A stretch of 64,000 bases of DNA from Actinoplanes subtropicus (GCF_000721705.1 NZ_JOJL01000007.1:248001-312000); one strand, 5' to 3'. Counted from the stretch's first letter, positions 9,361-18,184 are shown. Numbers and translations: made by a program. The notes: generated by a model from the sequence alone, not told the origin.

Positions 9361-10029
9361 GTGCGGGAAAAAACACGCAGCGTGTTCTCGTCCGGCGAGT
9401 GCTGGACGGCCGCCGACTGGACCGCTCTTGTGGAAAGCGGTGTTCGCCGCGCCTATCTACCCGGCCAGTTCCTCATCCGTTACGGCGATAGCGGAAGCTG
9501 GGTAGGGGCGCTCATCAGCGGCCGGGTGAAGATCGTCCGTCCGAGCCCCGCCGGCCACGAGATCCTGCTCGCCGTACGCGGTCCGGGTGATCTCGTCGGC
9601 GAGTTTGCACATGCAGACCGTCGTCCACGGTCGGCGTCGGTCCAGGCCATCGAGCACTGCATGGTCAGCTTGGTTGCCGACTCACGCTTCGCGGATTGGG
9701 TTGCCCGGCGGCGCGTGCACCATGCGCTCGACCGCTACATCCTCGGCAAGATGCGCGAGACCGCCGACACAGCGGCCCGTTTGGCCCACGGTCGACCTGC
9801 TCAGCGCCTCGCCACACTGCTGATCGCGATCGTGACCGCTGGAGGACCCAGTCACCCCAGCCCTAACGACGTACGCATGTCTCAGGACGAATTGTCCGGA
9901 GCGCTCGGTCTGGCGCGCAGCTCGATCACGCCGGTGCTGGCCGAATGGAAACGCCGTGGGGTGGTAACCGTCGCCCGGACCGGACTCACGGTGTGCGACA
10001 TCGAGGCTCTCGCCCGCCTGATCACGTGA
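9361..10029 (+). CDS. CRP/Fnr family regulator with cyclic-nucleotide-type binding cassette
   Basis: The 222-residue protein has the CRP layout: a cyclic-nucleotide-binding barrel (about 10-125), a long dimer helix and a C-terminal winged helix containing MSQDELSGALGLARSSITPV. The phosphate-binding cassette reads GDLVGEF...RPRSASVQA, with GE at 80-81 and RSA at 90-92. These match the residues that E. coli CRP uses to bind cAMP, so cNMP binding is plausible. No FNR-type cysteines are seen. The GTG at 9361 follows an AT-rich stretch without a good Shine-Dalgarno, so the transcript may be leaderless. The nucleotidyl-cyclase-like gene starts about 100 bases downstream. Base composition is lower in GC than the flanking gat genes. 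Confidence 0.85.
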   Translation: MREKTRSVFSSGECWTAADWTALVESGVRRAYLPGQFLIRYGDSGSWVGALISGRVKIVRPSPAGHEILLAVRGPGDLVGEFAHADRRPRSASVQAIEHCMVSLVADSRFADWVARRRVHHALDRYILGKMRETADTAARLAHGRPAQRLATLLIAIVTAGGPSHPSPNDVRMSQDELSGALGLARSSITPVLAEWKRRGVVTVARTGLTVCDIEALARLIT

Positions 10030-10131
10030 GAGCCACCTCATCCTCGTCGATGCGTCCAGATTTGGACGGCGTCTGCCACCCTGCTCGGTGAGCATCCACT
10101 CGTACGCCACGGCGCAGCGAAAGGGATGACA

Positions 10132-10968
10132 ATGACAGAACTCCCGGACCACGTCGCGATCATGGTCGTCGACACGAAAGGGTTCAGTCGCCACAACGAC
10201 GTCCAGCAGGAAGAACTGCAGCAACAGCTCTACCAGGCTCTCGAGGATGCGTTTCACCGCTGCGGGTTGAGCGACGTATGGGACGCCCGGCTCTTCCCGG
10301 ACAGCACCGGCGATGGCTACATGATCGGATTTCCGCCTCGACACCTTCCCCGTGTGATCGACTCCTACTTCGACGCCCTTCAGCAGGAACTCACCTCGAA
10401 GCTGCGACGACTCCGCGCCGGCGGGATGTCCCTACGCATGCGGCTCAGCCTCGAGTACGGTCCGGCCGATCACCAGACGGACGACCGCTTCGGATCTCCC
10501 GTCGGCAACACCATGATCGGCACCCATCGGCTGGTCGACTCCGATCCGGTTCGCGACCTCCTGGACCGTTCCGACCCGGATGTCACTCTCCTCGCCGTCG
10601 TGTTGTCCGAGCGGGTCATGAAGGACGTGGTGCGGGGCGGCCACACCCAGCGACACGGGCCGTCGGAGTTCGTCGAGGTCACCGTCACGATGGCGAAGAA
10701 AGGCTTTGCCGAACCGGCCTTTCTGTACGTTCCGGTCATCTCCGGCGACCTGCTGCGACACGGCCTCGGCGGCGCCCGACCGGCCGACCGGCCCAAGCCC
10801 GTCGGCAAGACCGTCCCGAAGCCCAGCCGAGGCGTACGGGCCAGTAGCCGGGGCATCGCCGCCGGCGGAAACATCGGAAATATCGACCAGTCCCGGCAGG
10901 AGACCACGGTCCACGGTGACCAGTTCAATGCTCACGACATCTCGATCCGAGGGGAGCGTCGTCAATGA
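10132..10968 (+). CDS. Class III nucleotidyl-cyclase-like protein with C-terminal GDQFNAH motif
   Basis: The 278-residue product begins with a domain resembling a class III nucleotidyl cyclase. It has a first acidic site in VAIMVVDTKGFSRH (Asp14) and a second in PDSTGDGYMIGF (Asp61). The 47-residue spacing is close to that of the two metal-binding Asp residues in true cyclases. The later region SPVGNTMIGTHRLVDS resembles the usual VNxAxRL block but lacks its Asn, so catalysis is uncertain. A basic, Pro-rich linker (about 205-240) leads to a C-terminal tail with TTVHGDQFNAHDISI (258-272). The ATG at 10132 has AAGGG 6 bases upstream; 10126 is the alternative. The stop overlaps the next gene's start (ATGA). 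Confidence 0.6.
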   Translation: MTELPDHVAIMVVDTKGFSRHNDVQQEELQQQLYQALEDAFHRCGLSDVWDARLFPDSTGDGYMIGFPPRHLPRVIDSYFDALQQELTSKLRRLRAGGMSLRMRLSLEYGPADHQTDDRFGSPVGNTMIGTHRLVDSDPVRDLLDRSDPDVTLLAVVLSERVMKDVVRGGHTQRHGPSEFVEVTVTMAKKGFAEPAFLYVPVISGDLLRHGLGGARPADRPKPVGKTVPKPSRGVRASSRGIAAGGNIGNIDQSRQETTVHGDQFNAHDISIRGERRQ

Positions 10969-11099
10969 CCGCCGAACCGTGGACCGACCCCAATCCCGAC
11001 TTCGAGGACGAGGACGAGGCAGTCACGGTCGAAGTCGACCGCACCGTGCACACGACCATGATCGAGGGTGACCAATACAACGCGCACACCCTGCAGATT
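10903..11099 (+). other. Shared GDQ(F/Y)NAH motif across two adjacent genes
   Basis: Bases 10903-10950 encode TTVHGDQFNAHDISIR at the C-terminus of the cyclase-like protein. Bases 11052-11099 encode TTMIEGDQYNAHTLQI near the N-terminus of the next protein. The shared pattern is TTx(1-2)xGDQ(F/Y)NAHx(I/L)xI with one gap. The proteins have no other visible similarity, and the two DNA segments use different codons, so this is conserved protein sequence and not a recent DNA duplication. Confidence 0.75.
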
Positions 11100-12944
11100 T
11101 TTCAGCAGGCGGCCGAACGCCTGCGGGCGGACACCAAGAACTGGCATGTCGATGCTGAGACGTTGGCCGAGCGGGTACGACTCTTCCGGCCCCCACCCGG
11201 CCTCGAAGAACAGGTCAGCCGCCTTCGGGACGAACGGCTCGTGATCCTGTCCTGCGAGCGGAACGCCGACGGATGCGGCCAGCAGAGCGCCGCCTCATAC
11301 CTCGTGCACCAGGTCAGCCGGAGCCTGACGTTCCAGGTGGCGTTCCTCGACGACGACACCGATCTGGCCGAGTCCGCGGCGGGCACCGAGCATGCCGGGT
11401 TGTATTTCGACGCCGTTGAGCTCGGCGCTGACGCCCGCGGTCAGTTGCGGCAGCTGAGTCAGTTGAAGTCCGACCTGGAAAGAATCGATTGTCTCGCGGT
11501 CCTGGCCATCTCCGACGACATCGAGGACGAGGCCAAGCAATGGTTCCCCGGCCACGTCCATCGGCTTGCCCGGCGAAACGCGGAGGACGTCTTTCGAGCG
11601 CACGCCGACCCGGTTGTCGAGGGGCCTCTGGTCGATCGATTGGTGAGCGACTCCTGGCTCGTCGACGAGCTGCGCACGGCCTGGCCGCCGAGCGCCGCGA
11701 GTCTGGCCGGACTCGCTGTCAAGGCCGTCCAATCCGGTATCCAAGACCCCGACGCCATCATCAACGACCTCAAGAACGCGCGAAACGCCTGGCTCGCGCA
11801 GGCCCGCGACGACATGCGTAACAATGCCCCGACGGCGCCGAAGCGCGCTCTGTTGATCGCCGCCGCTACGTTGGAGGGCGCCGGGCCTGCGGTCCTCGCC
11901 GAGGCTCGCGATCGTCTCCTGGCCGCGGCCAAGTACCGGATCGAGCCGAGCAACGCCCTCGAGCAGCCCGACATCATCCAGGGACTGGAAGAACTGCGGA
12001 AGACGACGCTCGACCCGGAAACGACCCGGTTCACCCGGCCCGACTACGGCAGCGCTCTCCTGCATCATGTCTGGCGCGAATACCCCATGCTTCAGCCGAT
12101 CCTGCGAGCCTGGTTCGACCAGCTTCCGGTGATCATCTCCGGAGCCTCGCCCGGCATCGACCGACTGGTCGATCGCGTCGTCGAGCTGTCTTCTCACATC
12201 GGCAACGGCCGACTCGCCGTCCAAATCGCCCGCCGTTGGGCCGAGGGCGAACAAAGCGGCCGGCAGAACCGCCAGGCGGCCGCGATTCTGCTACTGCGCC
12301 AGGCGTGCCTGCACCCCCGCATCGGCCACGACGCTCGCGGGCGCGTCTACACCACTGCCCAGGCACGTACCTACAGTCCGACCTTCCGCGTGGCCATGGC
12401 AGTGGCGCTCGGGGAGTTCGACGCCAAACATCGATCTACCGGGATGACCCGGCTCAAGCACCTTGCCGGGCATCCGGAAAATGTCGTCCGCGAGGCGACC
12501 ACGAGCGCCGTCATCCGGCTCACCGAGGACCTCGAGATCGGACAGATTCTCGGTTACTTCGCCGAATGGCTCGCGCTGCCGGATCCAAACCGGGCCTACG
12601 TGGTGATCGACGCCGCCTCGGAGATCATGGTGGCGAGAGCTGGAGCCCCGGCCGATATCGACCCGGAACCGAGCGTGCGATTCTGGCGGCGGGTCCTCGA
12701 CGCGTTGGCCGCGGACGACGCCGGACAACTCATCCGGCAATGGCTCCGCTTGGGCAACAAGCCCGAACCCGCGATCCGGACCCTGCTGGCGGCCGCCGGG
12801 AGCGACCTTCGGCGAATCGGCCAACTGATGTACGCGGTCCGGCCGGCGCCGGAGCCCGATCCCGACAACGACCCCCTGGCCGATCTCCTACGCCAGGTCC
12901 GGCTACGGCTGGACGAACTCTCCACACCACGAACGAGGGTCTGA
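10965..12944 (+). CDS. 659-residue STAND-like protein with degenerate P-loop and helical repeats
   Basis: No confident family assignment. The N-terminus (1-28) is acidic and is followed by TTMIEGDQYNAHTLQI (30-45). A region resembling an NTPase core (about 85-210) includes ERLVILSCERNADGCGQQSA, where a Walker A would be expected, but the GK(S/T) lysine is absent. An acidic strand AFLDDDTDL and ISDDIEDEA follow. The rest (about 240-640) is helical and repeat-like, as in HEAT/TPR sensor regions. The protein therefore looks like a STAND-type scaffold that may have lost ATP hydrolysis. It starts inside the stop of the cyclase-like gene (ATGA, with GGGGAG upstream), and the next gene starts 1 base after its stop, which implies fixed stoichiometry. 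Confidence 0.6.
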   Translation: MTAEPWTDPNPDFEDEDEAVTVEVDRTVHTTMIEGDQYNAHTLQIFQQAAERLRADTKNWHVDAETLAERVRLFRPPPGLEEQVSRLRDERLVILSCERNADGCGQQSAASYLVHQVSRSLTFQVAFLDDDTDLAESAAGTEHAGLYFDAVELGADARGQLRQLSQLKSDLERIDCLAVLAISDDIEDEAKQWFPGHVHRLARRNAEDVFRAHADPVVEGPLVDRLVSDSWLVDELRTAWPPSAASLAGLAVKAVQSGIQDPDAIINDLKNARNAWLAQARDDMRNNAPTAPKRALLIAAATLEGAGPAVLAEARDRLLAAAKYRIEPSNALEQPDIIQGLEELRKTTLDPETTRFTRPDYGSALLHHVWREYPMLQPILRAWFDQLPVIISGASPGIDRLVDRVVELSSHIGNGRLAVQIARRWAEGEQSGRQNRQAAAILLLRQACLHPRIGHDARGRVYTTAQARTYSPTFRVAMAVALGEFDAKHRSTGMTRLKHLAGHPENVVREATTSAVIRLTEDLEIGQILGYFAEWLALPDPNRAYVVIDAASEIMVARAGAPADIDPEPSVRFWRRVLDALAADDAGQLIRQWLRLGNKPEPAIRTLLAAAGSDLRRIGQLMYAVRPAPEPDPDNDPLADLLRQVRLRLDELSTPRTRV

Positions 12945-12945
12945 C

Positions 12946-13719
12946 ATGGCCGCCACCTGGCAACAACGGCTGATGGCCCATCTGGCACCGCCCGAGGCAA
13001 TCGATCCGGCCACGTCCCCGGCGCCCATCCCGGTACCGGTCACGGTGATTCCGGCGGACAGCTGCGATGCGAGCTTCCCGTTCGAGGTGCACCTGGGGAT
13101 TCGCTATGGACTCCGGGGCGAGCCGCGCGGTGGCGACCCCGCACTGATCGCCCGGGCCGGTATCACCCGGCGCGTACGCCGAGTCGCGGCCCACCTGCCA
13201 CTCACCGACTACGTGTATCTGCGCAGCGAGTTGGAGGCGGCGCTGAGCCAGCGTGTCGAGGTGGATCAGTCCGGCGTTGTCGCGTGGGCATCGTGCCTGA
13301 CCGTTACGGCGGACGAACAGGATCTGGCGATCATCCGGCAACGGGACGTGCTCCGCCGAAGAGAGTCTTTGCGGCTGTGGGCCGGCGCCGAGGAGGAGGC
13401 CGAGATCGCTTACCTCGGCCGACTCCTCGAAACGCCCAAGCGAGCGACAGCCTGGTGGTTCCGGAAGAACCCGGACGAGGTCGAGCGACTTGCCTCGATA
13501 GCCCAGACCTTCGATACAGTGCGCACGGAGTTGGCTCGCACGGACGACGGCGAAGCCATGGACGACTGGAACACTGTGCTCGCCGACTTCCATCGCGACG
13601 CGGACCCGGCCGCGCGCTTTCTCCTCAACCACCTGATCACCAAGCTCATGCGGGACAACAAGCTGGACGACCTGGCCGAGCGGGCTCGCCGCCTCAACGG
13701 CGAGCCGATCTCGGACTAA
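12946..13719 (+). CDS. Hypothetical protein, last gene of the cassette
   Basis: The 257-residue protein is not recognised with confidence. It has a Pro-rich N-terminus, then a region of alternating strands (about 45-125: FPFEVHLGIRYGLRGEPRGG...LPLTDYVYLRSELEAAL) that loosely recalls an SPFH/Band-7 fold. A charged helical stretch follows (about 130-155, RQRDVLRRRESLRLW), then TPKRATAWWFRKNPDEVERL and a helical C-terminus. No membrane segment or catalytic motif is seen. GAGGG precedes the ATG, and the upstream stop is 1 base away, so it is certainly co-translated with the STAND-like gene. The transcript is likely ended by the hairpin 10 bases after the stop. Confidence 0.6.
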   Translation: MAATWQQRLMAHLAPPEAIDPATSPAPIPVPVTVIPADSCDASFPFEVHLGIRYGLRGEPRGGDPALIARAGITRRVRRVAAHLPLTDYVYLRSELEAALSQRVEVDQSGVVAWASCLTVTADEQDLAIIRQRDVLRRRESLRLWAGAEEEAEIAYLGRLLETPKRATAWWFRKNPDEVERLASIAQTFDTVRTELARTDDGEAMDDWNTVLADFHRDADPAARFLLNHLITKLMRDNKLDDLAERARRLNGEPISD

Positions 13720-13728
13720 TGGCGGTGT

Positions 13729-13757
13729 CCCGGCGCGGCTCCTCGCGCCGCGCCGGG
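13729..13757. terminator. Bidirectional hairpin terminator between cassette and gatA
   Basis: CCCGGCGCGGC and GCCGCGCCGGG form a perfect 11-bp GC stem around a 7-base loop. It lies in the 44-base gap between the convergent ends of the cassette's last gene and gatA. A stem without a T-run is normal for actinobacterial terminators. Confidence 0.75.
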
Positions 13758-13763
13758 TCTACC

Positions 13764-15227
13764 TCACAGGGCCGGCGGCGTGAGGGTCCCGACCGCGGAC
13801 TCGAGCGCCGCCGCCACCCGGTACATCCGGTCGTCCGCCATGGTCGGCGCCATCACCTGGAAGCCGACCGGCAGTCCCTCGGCGAGCCCGCACGGCACCG
13901 AGATGGCCGGGCCGCCGTACAGGTTCGTCGGGATCGTGAACAGGTCGGCCAGATACATCTGGTAGGGGTCGGACGTGCGCGAACCGAACGGGAAGGCCAC
14001 GAACGGCGTGGTCGGCGAGACCAGCACGTCGACCTGCTCGAACGCCTTCTGGAAGTCCCGCGTGATCAGCGTACGGACCTTCTGCGCCTGCCCGTAGTAG
14101 GCGTCGTAGTAGCCGCTGGACAGCGCATACGTCCCGAGGATGATGCGCCGCTTGACCTCGGGGCCGAAGCCGGCGTCCCGGGTCAGCGACATGACCTCCT
14201 CCAGCGACCGGTTGCCGTCGTCGCCGACCCGCAGGCCGTAGCGCACGCCGTCGAAGCGGGCCAGGTTGGAGGAGCACTCGCTGGGCGCGATCAGGTAATA
14301 GGCGGGCAGCGCGTACTGGAAGTGCGGGCAGGACACCTCGACGACCTCGGCGCCCAGCTTGACCAGCGCCTCGATCGACTCGCGGAAGGCCGCGGCCACG
14401 CCCGGCTCCGACCCGTCCCCGGCGAACTCCTTCACCAGGCCCAGCCGCACGCCGGTCAGATCGCCGGTCGCGCCGAGCCGGGCGGCGCCGACCACGTCGG
14501 GCACCGGCTCGGGGATCGAGGTGGAGTCGCGCGGGTCGTGCCCGCCGATCACCGCATGCAGCAGCGCCGCATCCTCCACCGTGCGCGCGCACGGGCCCGG
14601 GGTGTCGAGCGACGACGAGAAGGCGATCAGGCCATAACGGGATGTGCCGCCATAAGTCGGTTTGGCCCCGACTGTTCCGGTGACCGCGCCCGGCTGCCGG
14701 ATCGAGCCGCCCGTGTCGGTGCCGATCGCCAGCGGCGCCTCGTAGGCGGCGATCGCCGCGGCGCTGCCACCACCCGAGCCGCCGGGGATCCGGCCGAGAT
14801 CCCACGGGTTGTTGGTGGGCCCATAAGCGCTGTACTCGGTGGACGAACCCATCGCGAACTCGTCCATGTTGGTCTTGCCGAGCATGACCGTGCCGGCCGC
14901 CTGCAGCCGCTCCACGATCGTGGCGCTGTAGGGCGGACGCCAGCCCTCGAGAATCTTCGAGGCGGCGGTGGTGGGCACGCCCCTGGTGGCGATCACGTCC
15001 TTGACCGCGACCGGCACGCCGGCGAGCGGCCCATCAACCTCGCCGCTGTCGACGCGCGCGGCGGCGGCCAGGGCACCTTCCCGGTCGACGTGGAGAAACG
15101 CGTGGACGCGAGGATCGACGGCCTCGATCCGGTCGAGATGCGCCTGCGCCACCTCGACGGCCGAGACCTCCTTGCTCTTGATCTTCGCGGCGAGATCGGC
15201 CGCGGTCAGCCTCGTGAGGTCGGTCAT
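13764..15227 (-). CDS. gatA: Asp-tRNA(Asn)/Glu-tRNA(Gln) amidotransferase subunit A
   Basis: The 487-residue amidase subunit releases ammonia from Gln or Asn for tRNA amidation. The Ser-cisSer-Lys triad is visible: lysine in [20 protein letters not shown], and the serines in [13 protein letters not shown] and [11 protein letters not shown]. The length is normal for GatA. The ATG at 15227 lies 1 base past the gatC stop and gives [20 protein letters not shown], a typical N-terminus. It forms a tight gatC-gatA pair; gatB is displaced about 4.8 kb downstream by genes on the opposite strand. Confidence 0.97.
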   Translation of the reverse strand: MTDLTRLTAADLAAKIKSKEVSAVEVAQAHLDRIEAVDPRVHAFLHVDREGALAAAARVDSGEVDGPLAGVPVAVKDVIATRGVPTTAASKILEGWRPPYSATIVERLQAAGTVMLGKTNMDEFAMGSSTEYSAYGPTNNPWDLGRIPGGSGGGSAAAIAAYEAPLAIGTDTGGSIRQPGAVTGTVGAKPTYGGTSRYGLIAFSSSLDTPGPCARTVEDAALLHAVIGGHDPRDSTSIPEPVPDVVGAARLGATGDLTGVRLGLVKEFAGDGSEPGVAAAFRESIEALVKLGAEVVEVSCPHFQYALPAYYLIAPSECSSNLARFDGVRYGLRVGDDGNRSLEEVMSLTRDAGFGPEVKRRIILGTYALSSGYYDAYYGQAQKVRTLITRDFQKAFEQVDVLVSPTTPFVAFPFGSRTSDPYQMYLADLFTIPTNLYGGPAISVPCGLAEGLPVGFQVMAPTMADDRMYRVAAALESAVGTLTPPAL

Positions 15228-15228
15228 G

Positions 15229-15525
15229 TCAGGCCTCCTCGTCCAGAATCCGCGGCACCCGGAACCGGCCCTCGAACGCATCGGGCGCGCCGGACAGCGC
15301 CTCCTCCTGCGTGAGGCACGGCTGCGGGAGGTCGTCGCGATACACATTCGTCAGCGGCACGGAGTGCGAGGTGGGCGGAATGTCATCCGCGGCCACCTCG
15401 CCGACCCGCGCGACCGACTGGAGGATCACGTCGAGCTGCCCCGCGAACTGATCCAGTTCCTGCTCGGTCACGGCGAGCCGCGACAGGCGCGCAAGATGCG
15501 CGACCTCTTCGCGGGAGATGGCCAT
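15229..15525 (-). CDS. gatC: Asp-tRNA(Asn)/Glu-tRNA(Gln) amidotransferase subunit C
   Basis: The 98-residue protein wraps around and stabilises GatA in the GatCAB complex. The N-terminus [20 protein letters not shown] and the late [13 protein letters not shown] block (here [15 protein letters not shown]) are diagnostic. The stop is followed 1 base later by the gatA start. The operon promoter should lie in the ~390-base region upstream (15526-15916). Confidence 0.95.
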   Translation of the reverse strand: MAISREEVAHLARLSRLAVTEQELDQFAGQLDVILQSVARVGEVAADDIPPTSHSVPLTNVYRDDLPQPCLTQEEALSGAPDAFEGRFRVPRILDEEA

Positions 15526-15916
15526 GATTGCCTACTTTCCTCGTTCCGAAGCTGTTGGATGGAGTCTATTTCGACCCCCCGACAGGATTTCCGGCGGGAC
15601 TCCGAGATCACCCAGGATGAAGATCAAATTCATGATGTCGTGCGTGGGTGGGGCGTACGGACCGTCGCTCCCGCCGGGACCCGGGCGGGCCGAGCAGGGC
15701 GCTGGCGCGCCAAGAACGCTCGACCCACCCGGGCGACCTGCGTGAGTGGTTGCGCCCAGGGCTCCCTGCGGTTGTCGCCAACCGCAGGCGGGACCGGCCC
15801 CGGGCAGCCACGCGCAGGCGGGGAATGTGGTCGGGGATCCAGCAAATCCAAGCATATCGATCGAATGTTGCGAACTGACGCACCGCCGCGGCGCGCGTCG
15901 CCGTAGGGCGCGCGGG
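15526..15916. other. Intergenic region upstream of gatC
   Basis: No convincing gene in 391 bases. It must hold the gatCA promoter near the gatC end, and it contains a perfect hairpin at 15765-15788 that probably ends the GGDEF-EAL transcript. Short open frames here lack a Shine-Dalgarno and any family resemblance. Confidence 0.5.
15765..15788 (-). terminator. Hairpin downstream of the GGDEF-EAL gene
   Basis: CCTGCGGTTG and CAACCGCAGG form a perfect 10-bp stem with a TCGC loop, about 130 bases past the stop of the GGDEF-EAL gene. It is likely its terminator, or insulation for the gatCA promoter. Confidence 0.6.
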
Positions 15917-18184
15917 TCACGGGCGGGTGACGGGGCCCGGCATGGCCAGGGGGATCGGGCCGGGGCGCAGCGGGCGGTAGCGGGCGAGCCAGTCCGCGAG
16001 GTCGGCGGCGGGCATCGGGCGGGCGTGGAACCAGCCCTGGGCCGCGTGGCAGCCGGACGCCGCGAGCAGGCGCCAGGTGCGCTCGTCCTCGACGCCCTCG
16101 GCGACCGCGCGCAGGCCCAGCGCCTCGGCCAGGTCGATCACCGAGCGGACGATCGCGGCGTCCCCCCGATCGGTGGCCATGCCCAGCACGAACGAGCGGT
16201 CGATCTTCACCTCGGCCAGCGGCAGCCGGCGCAGGTGCTGCAGCGACGAGTACCCGGTGCCGAAGTCGTCCAGCGAGATCGCCACCCCCATCCGGTCCAG
16301 CCGGGTGATCGTGTTCAGCACCCGGTGCGGGTCGGCCATCAGCGCGCTCTCGGTGATCTCCAGCTGAAGCAGGTCGGCCGGGACCGCGTACTCCCGCAAC
16401 AACTCCTCGACCCGGTCGGCGATCCCACCGGCGTGCAGGTCGCGGGCGCTCACGTTGACCGCGGCCCGCAGCGGCCGGCCCGCGTCCCGCCAGGCCGCCA
16501 CCTGCGCCACCACGTCGTGCAGCACGCGCAGCGTGAGCAGCCGCATCACCGGGGTCGGCTCGGCGACCCGGATCAACTCCTCCGGCCCGACCAGGCCCCG
16601 CCCCGGGTGCTGCCAGCGCAGCAGCGCCTCGACGCCGACCACCTCGCCGGTCGGGATGGCGATCTGCGGCTGGTAGAACAGCACGATCCCGTCGTCGGGC
16701 GCGTCCTCCCGCAGCGCCCGCCGCAGGTCGGCGAGCAGCGCCAGCCGGTCGGGCGAGTGGTGCGCGGCGTCCGGGCCGTACACGGCGACCTGGTCGCCAC
16801 GCTGCTTGGCGTCGTACATCGCGGCCTCGGCCTCGCGCAGCAGCGTCGCGCAGTCGTCGGCCGAGTCACCCTGCAGGGCTATCCCGATCGAGGCGCTCAC
16901 GTCGACCGGAAGACCGTCCAGCGCGAACGGGCGGTTCAGGGCCTCGACCAGGTGAGACGCTATCCGCCGGGCCTCTGGCACGCCCTCGACCCGGTTGGCG
17001 AGCACCGCGAACTCGTCCCCGCCCAGGCGTACCACCAGATCGTGCGCGGGCACCACGTCGGCGAGCCGCTGAGCCACCTCGACCAGCAGCCGGTCGCCGA
17101 CCCGGTGGCCGAGCGCGTCGTTGACCGTTCGGAACCGGTCGAGGTCGAGCAGCAAGAGCGCCCGCTGCCGGCCATGCTTGTCCCTCACCGAGGCTTGCAG
17201 CGCCCGCCGGTTCGGCAGCCCGGTCAGCGCGTCCACCCGGGCGGCCCGCTCCGACTCGCCGGCCGAGCGCACCATCCGGTGCACCGCGTGCAGGGCGAGC
17301 AGCACAAGCGGCACGAAGGCCAGCCCCACCTGGGCGGTGGCCAGCACGACCGGCCCGAGCAGCAGCAGCGCGGCGGTGGCCAGCACCTCGATCCCCCGCC
17401 GCCGGGCCCGCCGGCGCCGCCGGTGCGAACTGATCCGGGCGACCCCCGCCGCCAGCCCATACCGGGCGAGGATCCAGGCCACCGCCGCGGCGACGGTCAA
17501 CAGCGCGTCATCCCAGCCCGGCCGCGGCTCGATCCGAAGCGAGAAGAGCCCGGCCACCGCCGCGGCCGCCCCGATCGCCACCGCATGCTGCACGGCCAGA
17601 TGAAAGGTCCGCCGAGCCGCCTGCCGCATCCGCACCCCGGCGACGGTCACCGCGACAACCTGCACGGCCAGCGCCGGCACCACGCCCCAGGCGAGCGCGA
17701 TCGCAAAGGTGAAGCAGATGGAAGGAAGAATCACCGAACTGGCCCGCCGATCGGCCAGCACGTAGGGCCGCGCGTCCACCACCACGGCCAGCACCGCCAT
17801 CAGCCAGTACGCCCCCGGCAGCCCTGCGAACGCCCCCGCCCCGAACCCCCAGAGCCCGGCATCGACCACCACCGCGGCCCCCGCCGTGACCACCAGCGCC
17901 CGCCGCCGCTCAACCACGTCCCGCCCAGGCCGCCCCCCACCCGCATCCGGGTCGCGCTCGGCACCCGCGTCGCGTTCCCGGGTCGCGGCGCCCGCATAGG
18001 TCGCGCCGCGTTCCCGGGTCGCGCCTCCCGCATGAGTAGCGCCGCCCGCATGGGTCGCGCCGCCCGCATGGGTCGCGCCGCGCTCACCGGCGGGGTCGTG
18101 CTCGTGATCCGCGGGGCTGCCGGTCACGCCGTCGCTTGTCGCGTGCGAAGGCGTCACGCGGTTGCGAGGGCGTGCGGCGTCCAT
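15917..18184 (-). CDS. Membrane GGDEF-EAL cyclic di-GMP protein
   Basis: The 755-residue protein has a repetitive hydrophilic N-terminus (about 25-75), roughly seven hydrophobic segments (about 95-310), a GGDEF domain (VDALTGLPNRRAL; intact RLGGDEFAVL) and an EAL domain. The EAL residues are complete: EALLRWQHP, NVSARDL, LEITESAL, DDFGTGYSSL, KIDRSF, AEGVE and QGW. It could therefore both make and break cyclic di-GMP; which activity dominates cannot be read from sequence. GGAGG lies 5 bases before the ATG. The membrane region may sense a ligand. It is separate from the partial PAS-GGDEF protein at the window start. Confidence 0.93.
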   Translation of the reverse strand: MDAARPRNRVTPSHATSDGVTGSPADHEHDPAGERGATHAGGATHAGGATHAGGATRERGATYAGAATRERDAGAERDPDAGGGRPGRDVVERRRALVVTAGAAVVVDAGLWGFGAGAFAGLPGAYWLMAVLAVVVDARPYVLADRRASSVILPSICFTFAIALAWGVVPALAVQVVAVTVAGVRMRQAARRTFHLAVQHAVAIGAAAAVAGLFSLRIEPRPGWDDALLTVAAAVAWILARYGLAAGVARISSHRRRRRARRRGIEVLATAALLLLGPVVLATAQVGLAFVPLVLLALHAVHRMVRSAGESERAARVDALTGLPNRRALQASVRDKHGRQRALLLLDLDRFRTVNDALGHRVGDRLLVEVAQRLADVVPAHDLVVRLGGDEFAVLANRVEGVPEARRIASHLVEALNRPFALDGLPVDVSASIGIALQGDSADDCATLLREAEAAMYDAKQRGDQVAVYGPDAAHHSPDRLALLADLRRALREDAPDDGIVLFYQPQIAIPTGEVVGVEALLRWQHPGRGLVGPEELIRVAEPTPVMRLLTLRVLHDVVAQVAAWRDAGRPLRAAVNVSARDLHAGGIADRVEELLREYAVPADLLQLEITESALMADPHRVLNTITRLDRMGVAISLDDFGTGYSSLQHLRRLPLAEVKIDRSFVLGMATDRGDAAIVRSVIDLAEALGLRAVAEGVEDERTWRLLAASGCHAAQGWFHARPMPAADLADWLARYRPLRPGPIPLAMPGPVTRP
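18027..18080 (-). repeat. 18-bp tandem repeat in the GGDEF-EAL N-terminus
   Basis: Three in-frame 18-bp units with degenerate flanks encode repeats of the hexapeptide GATHAG/ATRERG type. The repeat number can change without a frameshift. Confidence 0.7.

Noticed and set aside
15532..15920. Short open frames upstream of gatC
   Set aside because: They lack a Shine-Dalgarno and resemble no family, and several overlap on both strands.
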